From Diadema setosum (lineage: Eukaryota > Echinodermata > Echinoidea > Diadematoida > Diadematidae): a stretch of DNA of 64,000 nucleotides. The stretch's first letter is position 1. Each line of letters opens with the position of its first letter. Both the position numbers and the translations under genes were made by a program. The stretch lies in NCBI GenBank assembly GCA_033980235.1, contig CM067067.1:1550001-1614000 (forward strand). Direction: 5' to 3'. A model generated the notes under the pieces. It made no database searches. It was given only the letters and a program-made list of their open reading frames with translations, and was not told the origin of the DNA. Shown here piece by piece: positions 12,547 to 24,134 of the stretch.

Positions 12547-12900
12547 GGGAATGGCTAGTAACTGACCAGTGGGAATCAGTGGGAATGCTGGGGGATGATT
12601 GTTCCAATTCTTGTGGGATTCATACATTATATATCTATTGTTGTGTGAAAATCATTTGCTTCAGAATGGTCTCAAATTCAAGCAATGTGCAGTTTAATGT
12701 TTCCAGGCTAGCATGCCTGTACAGTGACAGGGCATTAAACTGCACATTACTTGAATATGAGACCGTTCTGAAGCAAATAATTTTCACACAACAACAGATG
12801 TATAATCAATGTATTCTTAATAAATATATCCCACAAGAATTGGAACAATCATCCCCCAGCATTCCCACTGATTCCCACTGATCAGTTACTAGCCATCCCC
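12547..12900. mobile_element. Long fold-back (palindromic) MITE, 354 bp
   Basis: Two arms of about 160 bp are near-perfect inverted copies around a short centre at about 12710-12730. The left begins GGGAATGGCTAGTAACTGA and the right ends with the inverted copy. Inner blocks such as AATGTGCAGTTTAATG also pair. A transcript would form a long double-stranded hairpin. The open frame crossing it is a by-product. Confidence 0.8.
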
Positions 12901-13068
12901 TTTAAAGTGCCTCATTATCATTAGAAGAAGACAAAGACTATACAAGTGATTTATAACACAGATATCATCTTTCCTATCTCTGTTCTGCCATTTAATGGAG
13001 ATAATCAAAGTGGAGCCTACATGGCAGCCAAAATTTGATTTCTGGTAATATTTTCCTCTGTATTTTAC

Positions 13069-13187
13069 CTTTTAATTTGCCGATGTAGAGGAAATCAGGC
13101 TGGTACTGTGAAGCACCTTCATCTGTCTCCAGAATGAGGTCTTGGGAGATATGTGGTGATCCTTGATGCAATCTCAGGTTAAACTGC
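13069..13187 (-). CDS. ADAM10: ADAM10-like metalloprotease, exon 3 (prodomain)
   Basis: This 119-nt exon encodes residues 63 (split) to 103 (split) of the predicted protein, part of the inhibitory prodomain. On the minus strand an acceptor of C-rich tract plus CAG precedes the exon, and AAAAG|GTAAAA ends it. The frame reads QFNLRLHQGSPH, then LILETDEG, then YQPDFLYIGKLK. This follows the ADAM10 pattern of HFNLR, an E-T segment and a Y-x-G segment in the same order and spacing. The first base completes the Arg codon left open by exon 2, giving HGR-QFNLRL where vertebrate ADAM10 has HGR-HFNLR. The last base opens a Gly codon for exon 4, which I could not find here. The polypyrimidine tract is almost a pure C run. 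ADAM17 prodomain fits less well. Confidence 0.88.
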
Positions 13188-13341
13188 CTGTGGGGGGGAA
13201 GGGGGGGGGGGGGAGGAAAGAAGGAGACAAATATGTGAAAGCAACCACCCACAGAAACAATTGATTAAAAAGAAAACAGTGGGTCACACAACGATTTTTC
13301 AAATTTCATATAGAATGATACATGTTGCATTCACACAAATG

Positions 13342-13632
13342 GCACGTTTACACCGAGCACGGTACGGGCAACAGGCCGGGTTTTTGCTTTGGTACGCCAA
13401 AAGAACCATGTTTGGTTCTATTAAAAAAGAATCAGTAATTCGGTACAAAATCACCCAAAATAATATTCTTTTATGTCAAAATCAAAAGCAACAAAATCAA
13501 CAATAAAAGATTGATTTTGTAACATAATTATTAGCGGGGAACTGATGTTGTAACAGAACCAGACATGGTTCCTTTTGGCGTACCATACAAAAACCCTGTT
13601 CTGTGACCAGTGTCGAATTTGGTGTTAATGCA
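13342..13632. mobile_element. Inverted-repeat MITE
   Basis: GGGTTTTTGCTTTGGTACGC at the left is mirrored by GCGTACCATACAAAAACCC at the right, and ACCATGT by ACATGGT. The outer ends (GCACGTTTACACC and GGTGTTAATGC) are weaker inverted copies. The centre is A/T-rich and non-coding. No target duplication was identified. Confidence 0.5.
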
Positions 13633-15131
13633 GCAAAACTCTACAAACTTTATACTACGGATGCATATGACTGCACTCCTCAAATTTTCCCAGAATTTGG
13701 AAGGGGGAGTGGTGGAAGGGGTATTGCCTCCAATGTGGGAAACATATTTTAAACATAAAATAAGTTCTTATGATACAATCATGTAAAGCAAGATTTTAGT
13801 CAATGGAAAGATCTACATTGTATTCTCAAAATGAAAGCACAACAAAGGACATCAAATATGCAATGGTCACAATTCACCTATTAAAAAAATAGATCTTTTA
13901 AAATTTTAACTTATTCAATCTTTCAGATGCAAATGATGCAAAATTCCTCAAGCAGAAATCTTGAAATTCTGATACAAATTTAAGTATTCCCAACCTACAC
14001 ATGTATACTTTACCTGCATGGAAAAATATATACAATATTTACACTGGCATTAGCATTGCTATAATAGGTATGGAAATAATAAAGACACATTGCATACAGT
14101 ACATAGCAATGTTGAGGATATAATTGCAGTCCATATAGAACGGAAGGCATTTTGGTGATTCAGTCCTAAAATTTATCTTGTCACGGATGACTGGACCCAT
14201 GAGGAAGAGACCTTGCATTATTTACTACCAATCAGCTTGCCATATCAACTAGTTGCCATCCATTTTTTTTTTTTTTTGTTGATCATACCAATCAAAGAGT
14301 TCATCTTAGAGGTCCTTTTTTTTAAATCACGGGAACTCAGATTTTATCATTTTAAAACCAGAATGAATACAAAATTTTATGGAATGCAACTGTTTATCAA
14401 ACATTCAATAAAGGATTTTCACCAATTCAAATAAAACAGCATTGCTATAAGATATCGATAACATCTGCTCATTACAGCAAATTTATCTTACTTACAATGT
14501 AGTTCTGAATTTCTAGAAAAGTACTGAGGAAGTAGACTCATCTAAAATATTAATCTTTTGAGGAAAACACATCTGAAGGCCAAAATGACAATAGCAATAA
14601 AAAAAAACAAAAAAAAATTATCATTCTTCAACTTAATCTAAGGTATCGTACAGATGTATCAATCCAAACTGTAACATGTATGAGTGCTCTTCACGACTCA
14701 AACCAGGACACATGCAGACATAATCGACACAACCTGCATTCAACCTCAGAAGTTACATGTACCTCACTTGCACAAATTTTGAGATGAAGTCCTTTCTGTC
14801 CACACAACAAATTTTGGGAAACTTGACAAGAGATTCATGGTCGACACACTATCAATGAAAATGACTTGATTGGTGTATGTGCATTATACATCATACTTCT
14901 GAATTTATAAACAAAAGTCAACATGTTCTTCCTCTGTATGAGTACATATTTCTTATCGTCTTGCTAATATGTACTTATAACTGACCAGCAGCTCTGATTC
15001 TTTTCTGTTTTCTTAACTTCCTTTTTTTTTGTGGTCAATTTCAGTTCCAACAACTTTGTCGTCTCCTCCCATAAATGATAATAAATAGGCTTACGGGATA
15101 AATCACATTTCACTTCAGGAAGCAAGCCTTT

Positions 15132-15543
15132 GGGTGCGTTCGAGCGCTCTAAAGCGAACCAAAGCGAACTGAACCAAAGCGTACCGAACTGTGCCAGATT
15201 TGGAGCGTTCGAGCACTCTGTCGAGAAAGCGTACCTCACGAGTTATTTTTAGAAAGGTCACGCTTGTTTGTATCAAGAATGTCATCCACCTGACGCTTGA
15301 ACTACTTACAGCTGTCCCGAACAAAGAAAATGATGTCTTTGCATTGTGACGTATGCGCATGATACGCGCATGCTTTACAACAAACTTTTGGTACGCTTTG
15401 GTACGCTTTTGGAGCACATCGGGAAGTGGTCCACTTTTGGCTCGGTACAGTACGGTACGGTACACTTTAGGAGCGTTCGAGCGCTCCTCTGGTGCGGGTA
15501 CGGTACGGTACAGTTCTCTTTAGGAGAGCGCTCGAACGCACCC
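15132..15543. mobile_element. MITE with GGGTGCGTTCGAGCGCTC ends, 412 bp
   Basis: GGGTGCGTTCGAGCGCTCT at the left is matched by the inverted AGCGCTCGAACGCACCC at the right. TTT flanks both sides. GCGTTCGAGC and GGTACGGTAC recur inside as subterminal repeats. The similar ends, size and 3-bp flank of 6791-7199 suggest one superfamily. No ORF. Confidence 0.7.
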
Positions 15544-15719
15544 TTTGATGCACATTGCTGTAAAAAATCACTTTTAAAGATCATTAAGCAAGTACCATAA
15601 AATACAAGTATTTTCCAAAAAAAAAAAAAAATGATGTCATGATATGCAGATGGTCCATAAAATCAACTGGAGATTAGAGCATTTCATGTAATGGACTTGG
15701 TGCAATATGAATTGTTACT

Positions 15720-15782
15720 ACTATGATGATGATGATGATGATGATGATGATTATTATTATTATTATCATTACTATTATTAAA
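15720..15782. repeat. (ATG)n/(ATT)n microsatellite
   Basis: Runs of GATGAT are followed by TTATTA. Low complexity. Confidence 0.9.
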
Positions 15783-16410
15783 GGGAACTTACTCTGCAAA
15801 GTCTCAGAGGGTTTATCAAATTTTCTTTTCTTATAATTTTCAGATATCGATGGCAGAAGTGTCAATTCTAATACTCATTTTCATGTATTGACATTCTACA
15901 CTTTGCATGTATATTTTGTTTTAACTGAAAATGGAAATAAACTTTGAACCAATACATACACTGTAATATACTTGTACAGGTACATATCATACAAATTTCT
16001 ACAGAGCAAACTTTGTCTTGGAGTATGCTCTATTTGCACTTCAATATTCACCAAGAAAAGAGGCTACAAGCATGTGCTGACGATGAGCAACTGATGGAAA
16101 GAATGTGATAAATTTCACAAGGGAAGTGCATTGCTTCGTACTTGTATGGCAGCCGACAAGAACCCATCATGGCAGACCTACCACGTGACCTTGTATCTGA
16201 GTTATCGCTAATAGTTACTGGCAAGCACTATGCCACCCTGTCAACACACTCCTTCAAACAGGACATGCCATATGACTCATGAGGCTCTCTAGGTACTGAA
16301 ATACATGTACCTATACTGCATATCATTGCTGCATCACTTTTAAGCCTCGCATTTGTAAAACACAAAGCCACAGCCATGATGCACACTATGAGAATTAGCA
16401 GCAGTGTAAA

Positions 16411-16452
16411 ACAGATCACAGGTCTACAAAAACAGATCACAGGTCTACAAAA
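16411..16452. repeat. 21-bp tandem duplication
   Basis: ACAGATCACAGGTCTACAAA plus one A occurs twice in direct succession. It overlaps a short minus-strand frame with a hydrophobic stretch, which I do not accept as a gene. Confidence 0.85.
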
Positions 16453-17195
16453 ACGCTATCGCATTAAGCAATAGCTGTGAACTATGCTATGCTCTTCAAA
16501 ATTAATCAACTCCTGCAACGGGAATCCGAGAAACCAATTTTTTTTTTCTCAAATTAATATTTTTTTTTCACCTTCAAAAGAATTGAGAAGCACTGAATTC
16601 TACTTCATTTAATTGACAATGAAATACAGAAGTCTAGATGAAAACACAGATAGACACACAAACAGATGTAATTGAATATTCTACTGTACAAGTACATATC
16701 ATATTGGGTGGGGGTTTGAATGAGTACAATGAATGCTCCATACAAACTATTATAATTGGAAAAACATATTTTAAACATTTTTAACTTGGTGTGGTTTTCA
16801 TATCTAAAGACTTCACTGTGCAGCATAACTGCTTTGGGGGACATTTACAAAAATTATGGCATTGAGGTCATATTATACATACATGCCATTGCCAAAAATC
16901 TATATTTGGTAACAAAATTCAGTGTTGTGTGAATATGCCCTACAACTCAACTCAAATTCAAGTTTATTTCCAATATCACTTTTTTTTTCAAATAAAATTG
17001 CAACAATTGAATGTGATACAAAATAGAAAAACATACACATATGAAACTATTTTGTTTAAAAATCATTGTATTATTAGAAAAGAGAGGCCCACGTTGTATA
17101 AGACAAGCTTATAGAGAATTGGGCCACTCAATAAACTTGAATTTAATTTTTAAAAATGTACTCGGAAAGTTAAAAAACTTCCACAAATATCCTGA

Positions 17196-17300
17196 TAGTT
17201 TGGAAGCATATACATTATATTTTTATCAACCACACCTGTGCATTACCTACAATGTAGATTCTTGACTATGGGTACTGTATCAGGCAAAAGAAAAAGGAAT
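17196..17300 (+). repeat. Left half of a local duplication split by element A
   Basis: TAGTTTGGAAGCATA and the following bases resemble 20671-20760. The matching sequence resumes at 19425-19606, so the 2.1-kb element at 17301-19424 interrupts this copy. The other copy, 20671-20947, is uninterrupted. Confidence 0.6.
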
Positions 17301-19424
17301 GAGACATGAAACTCGTCACACTGACGAGTTAGGTGATACGCCTGGGGTCATCAGATGTCGGTCATCTGTGATCGACAAAGAAAAGAATGTGATATAGGCA
17401 CCTTGAAGTTATATTGAGCGTGCATGCAAAACGGTTTCTCTAACCACTCGGCCACGGGACATCCACGGAAACGGTAAGGCCGAAAAAAAAAATGTATAGA
17501 TATTACAGGGGGAAAAAGTCAATGCCCACTCAACAATCGTGGCCGCGTGAACATGTATTGCATTGCTAGAAGGAAATGCGGCCTTGTAACGACTGAGGTC
17601 GCTGTGCCATTTCTGGCAATTTCGGAAAAATACGTCCCGCAGACATAAAACCTATAATCGGCTGATTTTGATACCTTGCCTTTAATCACAATTTTCAGTG
17701 TGATGACGTCATCAAAGTACAAAACAATGACATGGACTTGAAAGACAATTGCTCAAAGTACAACACCTCCATTGTCGTCATTACATACTATTTGACAGAG
17801 TCAGGATGCAACATTCTGCAGCAGTCGAAGCAATGTGGTCTCCAACACAAAACAGAGGGATATTGTGTGTGTGTGTGTATAGGTGCGTTTATATACGAAC
17901 GTAATTTCTACATGGACGAATGTGTAATACACCATTGAAGAAAAAAAAAGTAAAATAGCTAGGTATTTTGTTTCGTGATCTTGTGGGGTTCGAACCCTCA
18001 CGAGTGCAACCTCACATCTCTGAGACGGCGCCTTTAACCACTCGGCCATACGTCTCGACGAGAAAATATGAGGAACGTAAACTTATGTATGTGAAAGATG
18101 AATCAGGAATCGATTCGTCCACATTCCATTCTCATTTTCAGTTTTAAACTGCAAAATTGTCAACCTCATGAGAAGATTTCAAAGAACAAAATGCATGATT
18201 ACTGCAGCTTATTGTCTCAGCTACAACATACTTAAATTTCAGAGGAAATGAAGCAAAATCAGCTGAGATAAAGGTGCTTAAACGTTGTCAAGTCAATGCA
18301 TGGTTTTAAAAAAAATCACCTCCCATAGACATAACACGTAAACTTGTCCGATTTTGCATCTTTACTTTTAATCACAATTTAAAGTATGATGACGTCATCA
18401 AATTTCAAAACCATGACATGGACTTGAAAGGCAAATGTTTAAAGTACAACATATGTGAATTTGGGATAATATTGAGCTTAAACAACAGAGATACGAGCAA
18501 ATGAATGTCAGAAACAGTACCTCAAAAAAATCAATTCCACTTTTTTTATTCAAAGTGACGATATGATCACGTCATCGCGTTTGCCTGGCAATATTGATAC
18601 TTGGAATGTTATTTACAATTCATATGCTTTTGTAATATGCAATAGAAATATCGGGTCAACGGACGATTTAAAGAGCTATGGCGAAATAAACAAAGACATG
18701 TTTTTTCACTATATTTGCAGAAAGACGCGCGCGCGGAATTTCAACTTTGACGCCAGTGCATTCCTTTGTTATAGGTCAACATCGATCGGAAATTAGTGGA
18801 TATTGTTACTCAAAGTATCAGGAATCCAAATCAGTCAAAAAAATTGCATTTTCATGTTGGTTACGCCCTCTGCGCGAGAAATTGCGCGGACGGACGCGCA
18901 CGCGAGAAAATGTTTGAAAAGCTTAAAATTGTCTGAAACTTCGAGATTTCCCATTGGGAAGTCGTTTTGAGCCTTTTAAAATTTTGACGCGCACGAACGC
19001 GCGCGTAATGAAGACCTGGGTAACTAGCGTTAAAAAGTAAGATAGAGCGTGACCTGAACTTTATGTCCAGCGAAAATGATGCAGAAATGACATCTAGTTA
19101 TGAAGTTATGATCGATCATGTGACAAGGTCCGAAAATCACAAAATGGCGCCTAAATGACGTCATAGATATGTTACTGTCATGAAAACCTTATAGTGGCTA
19201 GATATTGTTATGAGACATGTTGACTGAAAATTTCATGTCATTCCGTAATGTCATTGTTGAGATATTGACGACACAAAATTGTCCAGAAAGAAAGAAGAAT
19301 AAAAAAAAAATAAAGAGAGATTTTGACAATCACAATAGGTGATACGCTGATAGCGTATCACCTAATAAAGAGAGATTTTGACAATCACAATAGGTGATAC
19401 GCTGATAGCGTATCACCTAATAAA
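17301..19424 (+). mobile_element. Hairpin-ended non-autonomous element, family 1 copy A
   Basis: The left end has a hairpin (AACTCGTC-ACACT-GACGAGTT) followed by AGGTGATACGC. The right end has a perfect hairpin (AGGTGATACGCT-GAT-AGCGTATCACCT), present twice in tandem at 19337-19363 and 19392-19418. The body has no ORF. It contains a tRNA-like module on the minus strand, three TGACGTCA palindromes and CG-rich tracts. A second copy is at 30039-35967. The uninterrupted duplicate at 20671-20947 supports the boundaries. End hairpins, a subterminal inverted repeat and A-rich 3' flank recall Helentron-associated elements (HINEs), but this is inference. Confidence 0.7.
17977..18058 (-). repeat. tRNA-Ser/Leu-like pseudo-tRNA module
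   Basis: The minus strand shows A-box TGGCCGAGTGGTTAAAGG and B-box GGGTTCGAACCC in class II tRNA spacing. The acceptor arms do not pair, so it is a degenerate tRNA or pol III promoter module inside element A. The same module is in copy B at 30552-30638. Confidence 0.65.
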
Positions 19425-19606
19425 TCACTCAGTATCTAGTCTTACCATGTTTAAGGTTAAAAATCTTCAATTCCCTCAAACATCTTATTGTTGATACATG
19501 TACTCCAAATGGGAAATATCATCTAATCAAAGCCACTGTCCAATAACAATTAAGAAAATTAAGGAGGCAAGTAGAGTAGATTTGACTAGAGCAGGGAACA
19601 GTTAAA
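19425..19606 (+). repeat. Right half of the local duplication
   Basis: Resembles 20765-20947, with shared TTACCATGTTTRAGGYTAAAA, CAATTAAGAAAAT and GACTAGAGCAGGGA. Divergence is visible throughout, so the duplication is old. Confidence 0.6.
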
Positions 19607-19608
19607 AA

Positions 19609-20455
19609 CTAGAAATGTCGCTACAGCGACTGGTTATACCCCCGCCAAACAAAATTTCATAAGCTTTGGTCAAAACAACATTTCATAAGCTTTGGTCAAA
19701 AAGCTGAGGAAGTAGTTAAATCCGCAAGATCTTTCCTTGATCTTCTGCCATTAATATGCCGTTACCATGGCAACGTACTTTCGGGTACTGTCGAAAAATG
19801 TGTCTCGCACATCTACAACCAAAGGCACACATCTGTACCAAGTTTCATGGAAATTGGGCAAAAACTGAGGAAGTAGTTTGCAACACAAAATTTTCCATCA
19901 TTTTGGCTCATAATATGTGAGCTGTTACCATGGCAACATACTTTTGTCACTGTCAAGAAATGTGTCATGCTGACCTATATCCTAAGACAAACATTCAATA
20001 TGAATTCCATGAGAATTGGAAGAACACTGATGAAGCAGTTTTGCCATGAAGCATTTTGCCCTATATTTTACCAATAACATGCCGTTACCATGGCAACGCA
20101 CTTTTTGCCACTGCAGAAATATGTGTCTTGCACATTAACATATTCAGATGAACATCTGTACCTAATTTCATAAAAATTGATCAAAAACTGTGGGAGGAGT
20201 TCGCGACGCAAGATTTGTACCCATTTTTGCCCATAATATGCCGTTACCATGGCAACGTACTTTTGGGTACTGTCAAAAAATATGTCTTGCACATCTACAA
20301 CCCAAGGCACACATCTGTGCCAAGTTTTATGGGAATCGGTTGAAAACTGAGGAAGTAGTTCGCGACGCAAGATTTGCAACGGACCGACCGCCCGACCGCC
20401 CGCTGATTCCTATTATATACCCCCTTCAAACTTCGTTTGGCGGGGGTATAAAAAT
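19609..20455 (+). mobile_element. Hairpin-ended element with central tandem repeats, family 3
   Basis: The left end has the hairpin GTCGCT-AC-AGCGAC (19617-19630) followed by TATACCCCCGCCAAAC. The right end is a hairpin at 20416-20450 containing the exact inverted 16-mer GTTTGGCGGGGGTATA and then AAAA. The body has about four tandem units of roughly 160 bp, each with a GTTACCATGGCAAC block (near 19762, 19923, 20085 and 20243). No protein is encoded. Terminal hairpins plus central tandem repeats are HINE-like features (inference). Confidence 0.72.
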
Positions 20456-20670
20456 AAATGGTTAGTGTAAAATGAGGCATGTTTGCATGCACTTTGATTT
20501 TGCAAATTTCGTGAGAGCCAAGATTTGACAAAATACAGTGCATGCGAAAGTTCTTAGTGTACACTAGAATATGCACTGAATGTCAATTAGCAAAAATTTC
20601 ATGCCATAAAAAAAAAGGCCTTTGGTTCCAATTAGTGAAAATTTCATGCCGCCAAAATGTCTTGCTTTTG

Positions 20671-20947
20671 TAGTTTGGAAGCATAGTGCATAAACTGTCT
20701 ACCAACCACATGTGTGTATTAAATACAATTGTATAACCTTGACTGTAGGTATCACACACCAAAGAAGGAATTTATCAGTAGAAGATGTATTACCATGTTT
20801 GAGGCTAAAAATCTTAAATTCCCCTCCAATGTCTCATGTTTGCTATTCGAAGTGTGAAAAATTATCTAAGCTAAGTCACTGTCAAGTGGCAATTAAGAAA
20901 ATCAAAGACGCTATGCATAGAACTGATTAGACTAGAGCAGGGAGAAG
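20671..20947 (+). repeat. Uninterrupted copy of the local duplication
   Basis: Matches 17196-17300 plus 19425-19606 and lacks element A. It serves as an internal empty site. Confidence 0.6.
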
Positions 20948-22134
20948 TAAAAAAAAAAATATATAAATATACGTATAAATAGCTTTATTAACTTTATCCA
21001 AGGCAAAGCAAAGCCAATCACTTATGAAGTTAATAATGAGTACAATACTTGAAGTTGCCTTAATAGAACTTTCAAGAATGTGAATTCCAATGCATGGTGT
21101 ACATTGTGATGCAGTGAGAATGTTTCTGGGAGACTATTTGAATATATGGGATAGGCTGAAAGCCACTTCTCTCTAGCACTGCCATTTGGGTTAATTGAGG
21201 CAAATTGAATCATTGAAGGTATATTGTTTCCACTGCAAAAAATTACCGAAATCAATTGCCATCAGTCAAGTGTTGCTGGCTTTGCAAATGAACATTGACA
21301 TAGAGAATGTTAGTGTCAGCAATTGTTATGCATACACCCACTCATACACTTAAGACTTGTTACTGAAGTTATCATGGTTGCAAGGACAGTATGAGTTTTA
21401 AGTTCAGTTACATAAAATCATGAAAGGGGGTCTTATTTTACTTCTGTCAACATCCCCGCAAAGCAGCAAAATTTCAAACAAGAGTATCTAAAAAGAAAAA
21501 AGAAAAAAAAAAGAGTCTTCCATTATATGAACACTATGATGTCTGTTATAAACCACCAGTCCCATATTGAAGACTTCCAATCAGCTATAAATAATGTGGT
21601 TAACACACTGGAATTTTTTATACACAATATGCATTGGGATTATGGATCTCTGTTTGGTACATAAACAAATTCTATATGGGGCATTCATCTGGAATATAAA
21701 ACATCATAGTCACCTCAGATCAAATGTTGACATGCTATGGCATGAGTTATTTTTGAAGCAGAAAATTTATCTTTCTAGAAATTGAATGTCTTTTTTCTTG
21801 GAGAGTTAATTCTCATAGTCCCATACAGCACTCATTATGTGGACTAGAAATATAACAACAAAGAGTTTAGGAATATACAGTACTGATGTCCAAGGACCCA
21901 AAAGCTACTAACACTATTGACTGGCTTAGGTGTGGAAAATAATTATAACATGTCATACCTCGCCAGTGAAAATTTTGGTTCTGAAAGTTACATTACATGC
22001 TAGTGCTTACTTTATTGTCAAACATCCTGGGTAAAATCAAACAAAGCAGAATAGAAACTGTCATGTAAATCCTCATTGTGCTTTATTCGCCAACTGGCAT
22101 GTACAATTGTATGCTGGAGTGATTTTCTTTTTCC

Positions 22135-22470
22135 CATTGGCACAGACTTTTGGAAACTAACTGTCAATGAATAGGGATTAACTAATCCTCCTAATCCTTT
22201 TGGTGTTGCAATGGCCTTCATGTTGGACTGAGGCATGTTGCTACATGTACACCGGAGTGGGCTTGGCAACTTAAAGGCATAATTTACCATTTGCAGATGA
22301 AACAAAAACCCAGCATTAGTGCTTCAAAATCATTCTTAAAATGTGAGTTAGGACTAGAAACAACCACTGTAAAAATTTGAATCCGTATAATCGATGTTAT
22401 CAAGTATTGTTAAATACACGAAATGTGAACAATAGTTATAACAAAAATGTTCCCAGGCTAAACCGTCTAC
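22135..22470. repeat. Dispersed repeat, longest copy here
   Basis: Parts match 10395-10515, 8240-8313 and 9422-9571, so this copy joins pieces seen separately elsewhere. The minus-strand open frame across it is not supported as a gene. Confidence 0.45.
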
Positions 22471-23947
22471 AGTTACAGTTTATAGAGAAAAACATCTTCT
22501 TAAATTTTAGGCATTATTGTGAAAATTTTAGATATTAGGATGTTTTGTGATACAACAGACCTACACATAAGCATCAAATGTGATTTCTTGAACATTTTTC
22601 TTTGGATGGATTCTGAATGCTGTTGAAATAGCCTAGAAAGTGACAAGCTAAGCTTTTGGATGGATTTTGACAACTGATGGAATAGCTTAGCAAGCGTCAA
22701 GCTAAATGTAATATAGGATGCATTTATCAACTCGTTTTGGGGGGTTTTTTGGCAGAAACAGGTTTTCCAAACAGCTTTCAGGGATTTTTTTAAGCTGTTT
22801 TAATTATGGGGTTCGGGAAGCCTTTTTGAAAACTGCAAATTTGTGATTTCTAAAACAGGTTTCAGCCAGAAATACGTTTCTAGAAGTGAGATAAAAACAA
22901 AGCTGTTTTGAAACGACTTTGTACTGCAGTTACGAACCATGTGTTTCCGGTTTCTGAAAAGATGCACGCCACGCCAAGAACAAGTGTATACAATACTTAC
23001 ATCACACACAGCACAACATGTATTATGGAATTTGTGCATGTCATGTGCACTGTATAATACCATAATACGTATTGTAGCGTAATGACCCCTTCTCCTTGGG
23101 TCAAACGGCGCAATGCAGCTACGCAGTGACAAGGCCAGTTTTTGTGTTGGCAATGAGTTGATAAACGCAACTTAATTTGGAAGGTGTTTGTAAAGGACTT
23201 TGGAAATGACTTTTGATAGGGGTAAGGAATTCCGTTTCAAACTGAGGAAAGCTGATAAACGCAGCCATAAAAGGTTTAAACTGCAAGGCATGAAAAAAAA
23301 ACTGATATCATGAAGTTTGAAGTTTAACATACATGTTTTTAAAAAAACTATAATACTGGATGCAACCAATTTCTGAAAATTAAATGAGGTGATACGGTCA
23401 TTTCATTGACTTCTATGCAAATCTTCATTCATTTTCTTTAATAAAAATGAATAGATGAATTATGTCCATCCCATTAAATTACTGTTGAATAGTGATAAAC
23501 ATACAAATACAAACATATTTTGCATCTGAGCGATGAAAACCTTCTGAGGTAAAGACGGATGTGGATACTGGCATTGTCAACCAAAATATGTCCATACTGA
23601 AATTGAGAAAAATAAATGAATTAGATAATTGGGTAGTTTTGAGGCATGCCATCATTGACAGATGATCAATTTGCATAGACTAGCGAGTGACTGGTATGTT
23701 TCATGGAAATCATTGAATTTGGGAATTCTGTAACCTCCTTGTCTTACACTGTATGTTTTACTTATAAATATGAAACTTGTATCACTTTTGGTTTTCCAGC
23801 GCATACACTTGTTTAAGGAGTGGCTTTTCACTTTGATGAATTATCATGTCTGAACCCCTCTTATGTAGACAAATGTTACGACCTTGCATGTTTAAGGAAT
23901 TCTCTCCAGGGAGAACAGAGAGTGCGCTAAGGGTTTGAAACCAGTTT

Positions 23948-24134
23948 CAGGGGTCGCACTTAACTTTTTTTTTTTTAACTAGCCAGGCGGACTACTTAGA
24001 ATCAATTTTGACACTGAAGCAATATTTTGGCTAGCCAGACGGACTAGTAACTTCATAATTTTACGATTTTCAGCTAGTCCAACGTGATTTCGGGTGGCCA
24101 ATGGCCAGCGGACCATCGCCAATTTCGAACCCTG
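23948..24134. mobile_element. CAGGG-ended DNA element, 187 bp
   Basis: CAGGGGTCGCA at the left and TTTCGAACCCTG at the right are inverted. AGTTT flanks both sides (23943-23947 and 24135-24139). Inside, CTAGCCAGRCGGACTA recurs, with one inverted part, as a subterminal motif. CAG ends are hAT-like, but the duplication reads as 5 bp rather than 8. Confidence 0.6.

Larger units (their letters stand above)
1..13068 (-). other. Intron 3 of the ADAM10-like gene (left part)
   Basis: This sequence lies downstream, in gene sense, of the exon 3 donor (AAAAG|GTAAAA read on the minus strand). I looked for the next prodomain exon and did not find it, so it is probably left of base 1. The stretch is AT-rich and carries the MITEs, SINE trimer and simple repeats listed separately. 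I see no gene or clear repeat in about 199-1572, 2083-3042, 4854-6790 (apart from C, CA and AAAC runs), 7203-8239 and 11300-12546. An unidentified open frame lies at 4552-4853. Confidence 0.6.

Noticed and set aside
16228..16440. Minus-strand frame with a hydrophobic stretch and HESY motif resembling an ADAM10 tail
   Set aside because: It lies between exons 2 and 3 of the gene, where a transmembrane and tail segment cannot belong, and a 21-bp tandem duplication underlies it. The resemblance is short and probably chance.
17301..19424. Firm assignment of hairpin-ended repeats to Helitrons or Helentrons
   Set aside because: No TC start or exact CTRR end is clear, and no Rep/Helicase is present. 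I keep only the structural resemblance.
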